Shown: positions 7,960 to 14,514 of the stretch, piece by piece
How positions within the stretch are numbered: the first letter of the stretch is position 1
Layout of the letters: each line of letters starts with the position of its first letter
From: a virus
Length of the DNA: 23,865 nucleotides
Direction: 5' to 3' (one strand)
IMG/VR virus record: IMGVR_UViG_3300011187_000308
Location: 1 to 23,865 of that record
The notes under the pieces: model-generated
Databases searched by the model: none
What the model was told of the DNA's origin: nothing
The model's input: only the letters and a program-made list of their open reading frames with translations
Translations under genes and position numbers: made by a program

Positions 7960-8716
7960 ATGTTATGTAAAGGTTTGTGGGGGTCTGGGTAATCAACTCT
8001 TTCAGATCGCCAATGGATATGCATATTCAAAACGTTTCGATAAGGAATTGGTTATAGATTGTTCCACATGGAACGCATCGCAAGGGACGAATATCAAGGT
8101 TTATAAAGATACATTATTCAAGAATTTCCACTTCGGTGTGAAAGATGAACCGCTAACCTTAATAAGGGAAAGGGATAAGCAGAAGGAACAGGTAACAATT
8201 TATAATGAAATACCTAATGTGGATGGCTCTGTTTTGTTGGATGGTTATTTTCAGTCTTTGAAATACTTCGAAGATTATAAAGACGAGTTTATTTCTCTTC
8301 TTGAGTTGCCAGAAATAGATAGCGATAAGATAGAACACCCCAGCGTTGGTATGCATGTGAGGAGAGGTGATTATCTCTTATATAGGAATATATATCACTC
8401 TTGTGATACTGAGTATTTCGCATCGTTCTTTGATGTGTATAAAGATACCCATAAAATTTACATATACACCGATTCTCCCGAACACATATTGGAAGAGTTC
8501 GCGGATTTTGATTTTCAACTGGTTAGATCAGATTCAGAGTTAAAGGATTTCACCTCTCTTTCCAAGCACCAACAAATAATTGGAAGTAACTCCACATTTT
8601 CGTGGTGGGCTTCGTTGGTTGGTAATCCAGAAAAAGCGGTATTCCCATCTAAGTGGTATGTCGATAGACCACACGAGGATATTTTTAGAGAGGATATGAT
8701 ATTGAAAGATGTTTAA
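7952..8716 (+). CDS. GT11 alpha-1,2-fucosyltransferase-like protein
   Basis: A 254-residue GT11 protein with textbook motifs. GGLGNQLFQIANGYA at 10-24 is the N-terminal signature. HVRRGDY at 135-141 is the basic motif that contacts GDP-fucose. SNSTFSWWA at 212-220 is the C-terminal signature, preceded by a DFTSLSKHQQIIG stretch. It is compact compared with the roughly 290-300 residues common in bacterial family members. The predicted reaction is transfer of L-fucose (or a related 6-deoxy sugar) from a GDP-sugar onto a hexose. It is the better-conserved of two GT11-type genes here; the other is at 3201. The preceding gene's stop lies inside its first codons (ATGAGTAA) and its 3' end overlaps the next small gene by eight bases. 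Confidence 0.8.
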   Translation: MSKCYVKVCGGLGNQLFQIANGYAYSKRFDKELVIDCSTWNASQGTNIKVYKDTLFKNFHFGVKDEPLTLIRERDKQKEQVTIYNEIPNVDGSVLLDGYFQSLKYFEDYKDEFISLLELPEIDSDKIEHPSVGMHVRRGDYLLYRNIYHSCDTEYFASFFDVYKDTHKIYIYTDSPEHILEEFADFDFQLVRSDSELKDFTSLSKHQQIIGSNSTFSWWASLVGNPEKAVFPSKWYVDRPHEDIFREDMILKDV

Positions 8717-8972
8717 AAGTATAAATCATATGCTTTTCGAGGATAAGAAAGAAATAACCAATGAGTTAATTTCTGAGTTTTCCCCATATATGACAACAAG
8801 ATATTTGAGTTTTTATGATAAAGATCTCCTCAAATACGCGAACGACACATTGAATGTGTATGGTAATCTTTTCGATACAGAGGAGGAGACATTTAAATTT
8901 TATAAAAACGTGATCCCCAAATTGAAGATAAAAAAGATAAATTATATATCAAAAACGAAAAAAGATGGCTGA
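8709..8972 (+). CDS. Probable DNA polymerase clamp-loader small subunit (gp62/clamp_A type)
   Basis: An 87-residue protein with no glycan-enzyme features. It resembles the short clamp-loader A subunits of non-enteric T4-like phages: an N-terminal FKSIN segment (2-6), then SPYMTTRYLSFY at 25-36, YANDTLN at 43-49, and a basic C-terminal FYKNVIPKLKIKKINYI at 64-80. In family members the corresponding parts read roughly as a PF..NR.LS segment, a YANEMN segment and a basic tail. In T4, gp62 with gp44 loads the gp45 clamp, which is needed for replication and late transcription. The similarity is recalled by eye and the sequence is divergent, so an unrelated small protein remains possible. It overlaps both neighbours by eight bases, so it is read with the glycan operon. 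Confidence 0.5.
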   Translation: MFKSINHMLFEDKKEITNELISEFSPYMTTRYLSFYDKDLLKYANDTLNVYGNLFDTEEETFKFYKNVIPKLKIKKINYISKTKKDG

Positions 8973-9540
8973 ACACGCTTTTATACATATACCGAAAAAC
9001 GCTGGTTCATCATTTCGTGATGCGTTACAGAATACCCCCCAAATAAAATATTTTGGACATGATGTGATGAAGCGCAACGTGAGGACACTCAAAAAAATAT
9101 TCATTCTAAGAGAACCGATAGATCGATTTACATCAGCCTTTTTTTATGCAAAAAATCATTTACATGAAGATTATCATAGAGATATCATGTTCAATAACCC
9201 CAATGAATTATTGGAAGGTATTATAAATTTTAATATGATTGCTTACAGATTCTTTGAAAATATGAAATATAATCACCACGTCGATGGAGTGAGGATTCAT
9301 ATTGATTGGGTATTTGAAAAGCAGTGTAAATGGTTTCATGACCCTTGGAAGGTTATTCTTTATGATAAGCTTGATGAGGGGATCGATGACTTGAATGATA
9401 CATTGAACATAAACATCGAACTACCACACCGCAACAAGTCGAAGAAGAAAGAGTTTGAATATTCAGAAGAAAGTATCAATCTTTTGAATATTTTATATAA
9501 AGAAGATTTTGAACTTTATGAGCAATATACAAGAAGATAA
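8965..9540 (+). CDS. PAPS-dependent sulfotransferase (Sulfotransfer_2-like)
   Basis: A 191-residue sulfotransferase. FIHIPKNAGSSFRDAL at 6-21 is the 5'-phosphosulfate-binding loop, with the catalytic-type Lys11 and the Ser15-Ser16 pair. FILREPIDRFTSAFFY at 46-61 is the 3'-phosphate-binding motif with Arg49 and Ser57. The IPKNAGSS form and LREP.DR pattern are characteristic of the carbohydrate sulfotransferases that modify heparan and chondroitin and their bacterial relatives. It would transfer sulfate from PAPS to a hydroxyl on the glycan built by neighbouring genes. No PAPS synthesis genes are visible, so the donor would come from the host. It is somewhat short for the family, leaving little beyond the core. 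Its start overlaps the clamp-loader-like gene by eight bases. Confidence 0.8.
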   Translation: MAEHAFIHIPKNAGSSFRDALQNTPQIKYFGHDVMKRNVRTLKKIFILREPIDRFTSAFFYAKNHLHEDYHRDIMFNNPNELLEGIINFNMIAYRFFENMKYNHHVDGVRIHIDWVFEKQCKWFHDPWKVILYDKLDEGIDDLNDTLNINIELPHRNKSKKKEFEYSEESINLLNILYKEDFELYEQYTRR

Positions 9541-10324
9541 AAAATGCTTAGTGGCTGTCCCCACATTCATGCGTCCCCAGTTCTTACCTAGAATATTGGC
9601 TTGTTTTGAAAGGTTAGCTTATAGTAATAAGAGACTGGTCATTATAAATGATGACCATGATACTAGATATTTTTATGGGGGTAAAAATCCTCATATAGAG
9701 GTGGTCAATATAGATAAGCAAATTCAACTATCAGTTAAAAGAAATGTGTTGGCATCGTGGGATTTCGATATATTATTTCCTCTGGATGATGATGACCTAT
9801 TTTTACCCAATAGATTAATCAATCATGTTCGAAAATATAAGAAGCATCCAGACATAGACCTTTATAGAAATAGAGCCAAGTATACACTCGCGGGTGGGAG
9901 AGTGAAAGTCAGTGATGGTAATGATATGTTTCACAATACCTCCTTCACAAGAGAAGGGTTCTTCAAGGCTGGTGGTTACACGGGATTCGACCAATCCAAC
10001 CAAGATGATATGTCACTACAGAGAAATTTTAAACATAATTGTAATCTAAAAATAGAAGACGATTTCGAAAATATCGATTTTTATTACGATTTCGATGGTT
10101 GGAGATACCACAATACTGGTAATGGAGACGAATACATTTCCGAAGAGTTTTTGAAATTAAGTCAAAGACAGAGGACACAAAAGGGTGACATAACACTCAT
10201 GCCAGATTATGACAATTATGATAACATACATCGCATATGTTTGATGGCTAAAGATATGGAGGATGGATTATCCGTAAACGTGGATCCAGATAATAGGGCT
10301 AATATTATCACATTAGATACTTGA
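9518..10324 (+). CDS. GT2-like glycosyltransferase, last gene of the glycan operon
   Basis: A 268-residue GT-A protein. CLVAVPTFMRPQFLPRIL at 10-27 is the first strand and helix. RLVIINDDH at 39-47 is the second strand. KRNVLAS at 74-80 and FPLDDDDLF at 87-95 form the donor site, with the metal-binding acidic cluster D90-D93. NHVRKYK and the later GGYTGF stretch fit GT2 architecture. The open frame reaches back to a TTG at 9509, but the ATG at 9518 is preferred and still overlaps the sulfotransferase gene by 23 bases. It closes the plus-strand operon: a gap of 29 bases follows, then a separate late-type promoter and the co-chaperonin. Donor and acceptor are unknown. Confidence 0.7.
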   Translation: MSNIQEDKKCLVAVPTFMRPQFLPRILACFERLAYSNKRLVIINDDHDTRYFYGGKNPHIEVVNIDKQIQLSVKRNVLASWDFDILFPLDDDDLFLPNRLINHVRKYKKHPDIDLYRNRAKYTLAGGRVKVSDGNDMFHNTSFTREGFFKAGGYTGFDQSNQDDMSLQRNFKHNCNLKIEDDFENIDFYYDFDGWRYHNTGNGDEYISEEFLKLSQRQRTQKGDITLMPDYDNYDNIHRICLMAKDMEDGLSVNVDPDNRANIITLDT

Positions 10325-10339
10325 CATTAAGATATTTCT

Positions 10340-10347
10340 CATAAATA
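10340..10347 (+). promoter_or_regulatory. Late-type promoter box for the co-chaperonin gene
   Basis: CATAAATA matches the T4 late consensus TATAAATA at seven of eight positions and lies six bases before the ATG at 10354. With T4 geometry (box at -13 to -6) the transcript would start one base upstream of the ATG. Confidence 0.65.
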
Positions 10348-10353
10348 TTATCT

Positions 10354-10776
10354 ATGGCAAAAGACATTGATATTTTAGCGACTCAGAAATCACACATCGA
10401 TTTATCAGATAACGCGCTCCCCACTGATTTTGGTCTAGATGATTACAAACTTTCGAAGCTTTTCGATGATGTAATGTTGATTGAGTTTTGCGATTTAATC
10501 GAAGATGAGGAGGGTGGTGAGTTTATTGAACGTGGTGGAATCATTATCCCAGTCACACAAATCCAGAATGCGTGGAGAAAGGGTGAAGTGATTTTAAAAG
10601 GACCGAACGTCAAATTGGCTGAAGTTGGTGATATTGTGGTGTTCCCTAAAAATATGGGTATCCCAATCGCTAACGTGGAGGTCACTGACCATGGAAAAGT
10701 GAAGAACGGATTGTTCTTGAATGAACAGAGAATGTTTGGAATTTGTGAAGTAAATGAGAAAACTGAGGAGAAGTGA
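10354..10776 (+). CDS. GroES-like co-chaperonin, phage gp31-type
   Basis: A 140-residue GroES-fold protein. The core begins FDDVMLIEF at 37-45. An acidic flexible segment, DLIEDEEGGEFIERGGIIIP at 47-66, matches the GroEL-binding mobile loop ending in the hydrophobic Gly-Ile-Ile-Ile-Pro tip. GEVILKGPNV at 77-86 and VGDIVVFPKN at 91-100 are standard GroES strands, and MFGICEV closes the barrel. The N-terminal extension of about 35 residues is longer than in bacterial GroES. T4 gp31 replaces GroES on the host GroEL chamber to fold the major capsid protein, and phages of this type often carry such a protein. It is preceded by its own late-type box, separate from the glycan operon, and the next gene overlaps its end by 23 bases. 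Confidence 0.8.
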   Translation: MAKDIDILATQKSHIDLSDNALPTDFGLDDYKLSKLFDDVMLIEFCDLIEDEEGGEFIERGGIIIPVTQIQNAWRKGEVILKGPNVKLAEVGDIVVFPKNMGIPIANVEVTDHGKVKNGLFLNEQRMFGICEVNEKTEEK

Positions 10777-11158
10777 TTTACAGGGTCTGTTGAAGACTCA
10801 TGTTTGCGATATCTTCTTTTTGAGGAGGCATCCTGATAGAGCACCTGGAAGACCCGCGCACCGCCAAATGCTATGCACCAATAGTCCAGAAATTCTCAGA
10901 TCAGAAAATGGTATTAGAATTCTTAACTATAGGGATCCGAGCGGACCAAAAAAAGTCAACACCGTTACCCACAACTTAGTAGTCACATGGGATATAATGA
11001 TGCAAGATTGGAGAAATGTTTCCATGGATTTTTGTTTTCTCATCAACAAATACCCCGCCAATGAAGAGTTCTGGAAATATTTTAATAAAAATATATTCCC
11101 AATGAGCGCAAACGAAAAACTCCGTTACATGGATACAAAACTGAATTTACCGAAATGA
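10754..11158 (+). CDS. Hypothetical protein, possibly SH3-like barrel (DUF2693-type)
   Basis: A 134-residue protein. The first third is basic and Arg-rich (residues 1-38). The middle has RQMLCTNSPEILRS (37-50), then LVVTWDIMMQDWRNVSMD (75-92), an aromatic stretch EEFWKYFN at 104-111 and MSANEKLRYM at 117-126. The MLCTN and WD..MQ.WR features recall small phage proteins annotated as DUF2693 or SH3-like fold, but the match is weak. Their function is unknown. It overlaps the co-chaperonin gene by 23 bases upstream and the next gene by ATGA downstream, so it is probably co-transcribed. No other start in frame looks better than the ATG at 10754. Confidence 0.5.
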   Translation: MRKLRRSDLQGLLKTHVCDIFFLRRHPDRAPGRPAHRQMLCTNSPEILRSENGIRILNYRDPSGPKKVNTVTHNLVVTWDIMMQDWRNVSMDFCFLINKYPANEEFWKYFNKNIFPMSANEKLRYMDTKLNLPK

Positions 11159-11493
11159 ATATGGAAGAAGATGTCGAGATATATTTGAAAGATTTAATTT
11201 TTCGTGATGTTGAATTTGTTTTAGATTCCAAAGTCCTTAGAAAAGGAAGGATCGAGATATACAACACGAAGCAAAATTTCATCAAATTTAAAATACAAGT
11301 GGAAGATAAATCGAAAGACTGGGAAATAACATTCCCATACAGAATAGAAAAAATCGAGAGTGGTTATCTATTTGATTATGCGTTGAGCGCATTCTGCCCA
11401 CCAACACAGGAAGTGTATTGGACGATGAAAGCATTGGACAAATCCAATACTTCAAAGTTTTTCGACAATCACCTCTACGTGAACGTCACTTGA
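11155..11493 (+). CDS. Hypothetical protein
   Basis: A 112-residue protein of unrecognised family. It is predicted soluble, with alternating charged and hydrophobic beta-strand-like segments (for example RDVEFVLDSK at 17-26, KFKIQVEDKSKDWEITFPY at 44-62). No catalytic motif, Cys pair or membrane segment is visible. It starts in an ATGA overlap with the preceding gene. Nine bases separate it from the next, so it lies in the co-chaperonin to helicase transcript. Confidence 0.6.
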   Translation: MNMEEDVEIYLKDLIFRDVEFVLDSKVLRKGRIEIYNTKQNFIKFKIQVEDKSKDWEITFPYRIEKIESGYLFDYALSAFCPPTQEVYWTMKALDKSNTSKFFDNHLYVNVT

Positions 11494-11502
11494 CATAATT
11501 GA

Positions 11503-11715
11503 ATGTTCATGTATTCTTCCCACATGGAAGATACAAAAAAGCCTTTACACGAGGAAATAATGGCTCTCATGTTGGAGAGAGCGAAGGTGGGAAATAATAT
11601 AAATGAGTATATTAACCCAAATTTCTTATGTGAAATAGTCAACTCATTATATGTTTATTATGAATTGGAAAATGATGAAGTAGATGAATGGATATCTAAT
11701 ATGTGGGGTGCGTAA
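11503..11715 (+). CDS. Small acidic hypothetical protein
   Basis: A 70-residue acidic protein, predicted mostly helical, ending YYELENDEVDEWISNMWGA. No family is recognised. Three candidate ATGs lie close together (11503, 11509, 11524). The first is listed, but the third (giving a protein beginning MEDTKKPL) is equally plausible. It sits three bases upstream of the helicase gene and could act with it or regulate it, which is only positional inference. Confidence 0.5.
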   Translation: MFMYSSHMEDTKKPLHEEIMALMLERAKVGNNINEYINPNFLCEIVNSLYVYYELENDEVDEWISNMWGA

Positions 11716-11718
11716 TTT

Positions 11719-13341
11719 ATGAATGATTTAATATTAAACTTTCCAGAGGGGTTTGAGCCGAGGAGCAAACAAACCAAAGCACTTAAAGCAATTGAAACCG
11801 CTTTCCAAAAGGGGAAGAAGTTTGTGATTGTCCATGCTGATACGGGTGTCGGTAAGACGCACCTAGCCAAAACATTAGGAAATGTCTGTGATGATGTTCC
11901 CGATGAATATAAGAAAATCGTTGATAATTATAGGATTTTTTCCGATCAGGGAGCCGATTTAGCCGACGAATTCGATCCGTTTGGTTGCTACGCATTAACC
12001 ATCACCAAGTCTCTCCAAGACCAATACGAGAACGTATTCAACGACACTGGTGTTATGAAAGGTAAGTCCAATTACCAATGCCAAGTCGATGATAGCTTGA
12101 CTGTAGATGTCGCACCCTGTATCTATCTTAAAAGCATGAAGAACGACTGTTGGAAATCCAACACCTGCCATTATTACAATGCTAGGAACAATATGTTGAA
12201 ATCCAAATTCTCAGCGTTGAATTATAGTATGTTCTTCTCTCTTCCCGAACACTTGAAAAAGAGACAAGTTTTGGTCTGTGATGAAGGATCTGAGTTGGAG
12301 GAGCAATTGGTTGGGCAGTTCACATGTGAGGTGGATATAACATTCCTAATGAAGACAAAGACCTTGATTTCCTCCTTTCCGAACGAAAACAAGAAGAGTA
12401 AGATATTGTCGTGGATCGGTAATCTGATTGGTAATGTCGAAGAAAACCTACTAAACTACGAGGGGTGGTTTAGTAAGAACCCCACCAATAAAAACCCTGT
12501 CAAATTCAACAAGAAGAAGGGAGAGTATACTAGATTAACCAATCTAAAGAATTCTCTCGGTGTGTTAATGGAGACGTATTATGACAGTGAATACATCGTC
12601 GAACGACTCGATCAGAAGATTAGATTCATTCCTTTGAAGGTTGATGTTCTCTCGAAACATCTCTTCGATTGTGCAGAAAAGGTGGTTATCTTATCCGCAA
12701 CCATCATTGATTCGAAGTCGTATTGTGATTCTTTGGGTATCGATAATTATGAATATATTCACGTTGGGACAGATTTTGATCCCAAAAATGCTCCGATACA
12801 CATCATGGCAAAACAGAAATTAAATTATTCAAATTTGAAAAGTATGTTACCAAAATTGGTGGAACAAATCGAAGGAATTATGGAGCACCACTCCGACCAC
12901 AAGGGCATTATACATACCCACACCCAATATATTACTGATTACATAAGAGATAATATAGACTCTGATCGATTATTGTGTAGAGAGGCTGGTGTCCGAAACG
13001 AGGATCTATTAAAAATACACGAGGAGTCAGATGAACCAACCATCCTAGTATCTCCGTCCATGACTTATGGGGTTGATTTATACGATGATCTTGGTAGATT
13101 TCAGATAATACTCAAAGCACCATGGTTACCGACTAAAGATGTTCGCGTGGAAAAAATGATGAAAATTGATAAGATGTGGTATGTGAATTCCATGTTGAAG
13201 ACATTAGTCCAAGCTTCTGGTAGGATTATTCGATCCAAAGACGATAAGGGTGAGACTTATATACTTGACGGTGCGATTTATGATGCTATAAGTAGGAACA
13301 AGAAGAAATTACCAACCTTTTTCTTAGAAAGATTTAACTAA
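11719..13341 (+). CDS. DinG/XPD-type superfamily 2 helicase with iron-sulfur cysteines
   Basis: A 540-residue ATP-dependent helicase. A Q-motif-like RSKQTKAL lies at 15-22 and Walker A HADTGVGKTH at 39-48. Four cysteines, C121, C134, C144 and C150, sit between motif I and motif II, as in the 4Fe-4S domain of XPD and DinG. Walker B reads VLVCDEGSE (184-192), so the usual DEAH box is DEGS. Motif III is LSAT at 325-328, motif V SPSMTYGVDL at 445-454 and motif VI QASGRIIRSKDDKG at 498-511. Family members unwind 5'-overhang DNA, R-loops and forks, so a role in phage replication, recombination or R-loop removal is likely. It is shorter than bacterial DinG (about 700 residues). The AAA+ gene follows with a one-base TAATG overlap, suggesting linked functions. 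Confidence 0.8.
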   Translation: MNDLILNFPEGFEPRSKQTKALKAIETAFQKGKKFVIVHADTGVGKTHLAKTLGNVCDDVPDEYKKIVDNYRIFSDQGADLADEFDPFGCYALTITKSLQDQYENVFNDTGVMKGKSNYQCQVDDSLTVDVAPCIYLKSMKNDCWKSNTCHYYNARNNMLKSKFSALNYSMFFSLPEHLKKRQVLVCDEGSELEEQLVGQFTCEVDITFLMKTKTLISSFPNENKKSKILSWIGNLIGNVEENLLNYEGWFSKNPTNKNPVKFNKKKGEYTRLTNLKNSLGVLMETYYDSEYIVERLDQKIRFIPLKVDVLSKHLFDCAEKVVILSATIIDSKSYCDSLGIDNYEYIHVGTDFDPKNAPIHIMAKQKLNYSNLKSMLPKLVEQIEGIMEHHSDHKGIIHTHTQYITDYIRDNIDSDRLLCREAGVRNEDLLKIHEESDEPTILVSPSMTYGVDLYDDLGRFQIILKAPWLPTKDVRVEKMMKIDKMWYVNSMLKTLVQASGRIIRSKDDKGETYILDGAIYDAISRNKKKLPTFFLERFN

Positions 13342-14504
13342 TGGAAAGATACAACAATATTAAGGAATTATTAAAAGGGGCTATCGATAATGTGTATTGG
13401 GTCACTGACCCATCATTATATGATGGTCTCAACCCATATCCATCTCTATATGAGACCAAATTTGGGAACGTATCAACATCGTCTTTGAGTCTGAAAGATT
13501 ATTATGTTGATCTTTCGAAAGTCGATGAATTACACGAATTCTTGAATGAGTGGGGTTTTAATAATGTGAAACAGGGAGCGGTGGCAGAGTATAAAAATGG
13601 TAATTATTTTAACGATGAACTCAAATTACAACTAAGTGTTGAGTTCTTTGATGATACCGACAAAGCCAAGAAAAAGGACGAAGATGATGAAGAAGAGGTC
13701 TATAATTTTCCCGATGAAGACGATAGGGCGTTGATCATTTTTCATCCACTCAAGAAGAATAAGAAGACCATTAAAGAATTATTCGCTAGTATGGATGAAT
13801 CTGGTTTATGGAAAATTCGTAGAAACGAATCGAAGAAATTCTATATGATCGCAGAGGGTAGAAATGGTTTATATAAACAAGAGACTTCATTTAAAAATAT
13901 AGAAATCGAGGATGATAGGTATGATCTATACTACGGGAAGAAATTTCCACACGATAAATTCAAAAAATTCATGGACGATGAAACCGAAAGTCTTCTATTG
14001 CTCCACGGGGATCCCGGCACGGGCAAGAGCAATTACATCAAAAATCTAATCGTTGATGCGAAGAAGGATGTCATCTACATCCCACCATCGATGATGAATG
14101 TTATCGCAAGTCCCGGTTTCGTATCCTTCATGAGTAGGAATAAAAATAATATTCTTTTGATCGAGGATGCGGAAGAGATTCTTTCCAAAGATAGGAACCA
14201 AGCGACAAACAATCTCCTCGGATTGACTGATGGATTCTTGAAGGATTCCCTCGGTCTCAAGATTATCTGCACATTCAACTGTGATCTGAAAAGTATTGAT
14301 GATGCCTTGAAAAGAAAGGGTAGACTATACTTCGAATACAAATTCGACAAGTTGACAGTGGATGAATGTAAGGAGTTGGTGGAGTTTTCTGATCTGAATA
14401 TAGAGGTCGAAGAAGATATGACTCTAGCTGAGATTTTCAACTTCGATAAAGAAATAAGTGTGGAAAACTCATTCGAAGAGAGGAGAATAGGATTCGGTGC
14501 TTAA
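13341..14504 (+). CDS. AAA+ ATPase, Bcs1-like
   Basis: A 387-residue protein with a C-terminal AAA+ domain. Walker A is HGDPGTGKSN at 222-231. Walker B is NILLIEDAEEIL at 270-281, with an ED pair. Sensor 1 is CTFNCDL at 310-316 and an arginine-rich RKGR is at 325-328. The TNNLLGLTDGFL stretch (289-300) between Walker B and sensor 1 is typical of Bcs1-type ATPases. The N-terminal 200 residues are not recognised and contain an acidic linker, KKDEDDEEEVYNFPDEDD, at 111-128. Related phage proteins are annotated simply as AAA ATPases. The role could be protein or nucleoprotein remodelling in replication or assembly. It overlaps the helicase stop by one base. A late-type box is embedded at its stop codon, ahead of the tail gene. 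Confidence 0.75.
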   Translation: MERYNNIKELLKGAIDNVYWVTDPSLYDGLNPYPSLYETKFGNVSTSSLSLKDYYVDLSKVDELHEFLNEWGFNNVKQGAVAEYKNGNYFNDELKLQLSVEFFDDTDKAKKKDEDDEEEVYNFPDEDDRALIIFHPLKKNKKTIKELFASMDESGLWKIRRNESKKFYMIAEGRNGLYKQETSFKNIEIEDDRYDLYYGKKFPHDKFKKFMDDETESLLLLHGDPGTGKSNYIKNLIVDAKKDVIYIPPSMMNVIASPGFVSFMSRNKNNILLIEDAEEILSKDRNQATNNLLGLTDGFLKDSLGLKIICTFNCDLKSIDDALKRKGRLYFEYKFDKLTVDECKELVEFSDLNIEVEEDMTLAEIFNFDKEISVENSFEERRIGFGA

Positions 14505-14507
14505 ATA
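14500..14507 (+). promoter_or_regulatory. Late-type promoter box for the gp15-like gene
   Basis: CTTAAATA overlaps the TAA stop of the AAA+ gene (14502-14504) and lies seven bases before the GTG at 14515. An ATG at 14508, directly after the box, opens only a ten-codon frame and is not taken as the start. Confidence 0.5.
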
Positions 14508-14514
14508 ATGGATA

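Larger units (their letters stand above)
853..10324 (+). other. Glycan synthesis and decoration island
   Basis: Thirteen consecutive plus-strand genes overlap or abut. They are seven glycosyltransferase-like proteins, a methyltransferase, a DUF3431-like protein, two SDR-fold nucleotide-sugar enzymes, one small probable replication protein and a sulfotransferase. Most junctions are ATGA, GTGA or TAATG overlaps, implying translational coupling in one transcript. No TAAATA box precedes any internal start. The acceptor of the glycan is not indicated. Confidence 0.7.

Noticed and set aside
10443-10844. 133-codon minus-strand open frame over the co-chaperonin gene
   Set aside because: The plus strand carries a clear GroES-like protein. 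The minus-strand translation is Pro/Ser/Phe-rich and featureless.
14075-14440. 121-codon minus-strand open frame within the AAA+ gene
   Set aside because: It covers the Walker B and sensor region of a clear AAA+ domain and shows only Ser/Leu-rich shadow sequence.
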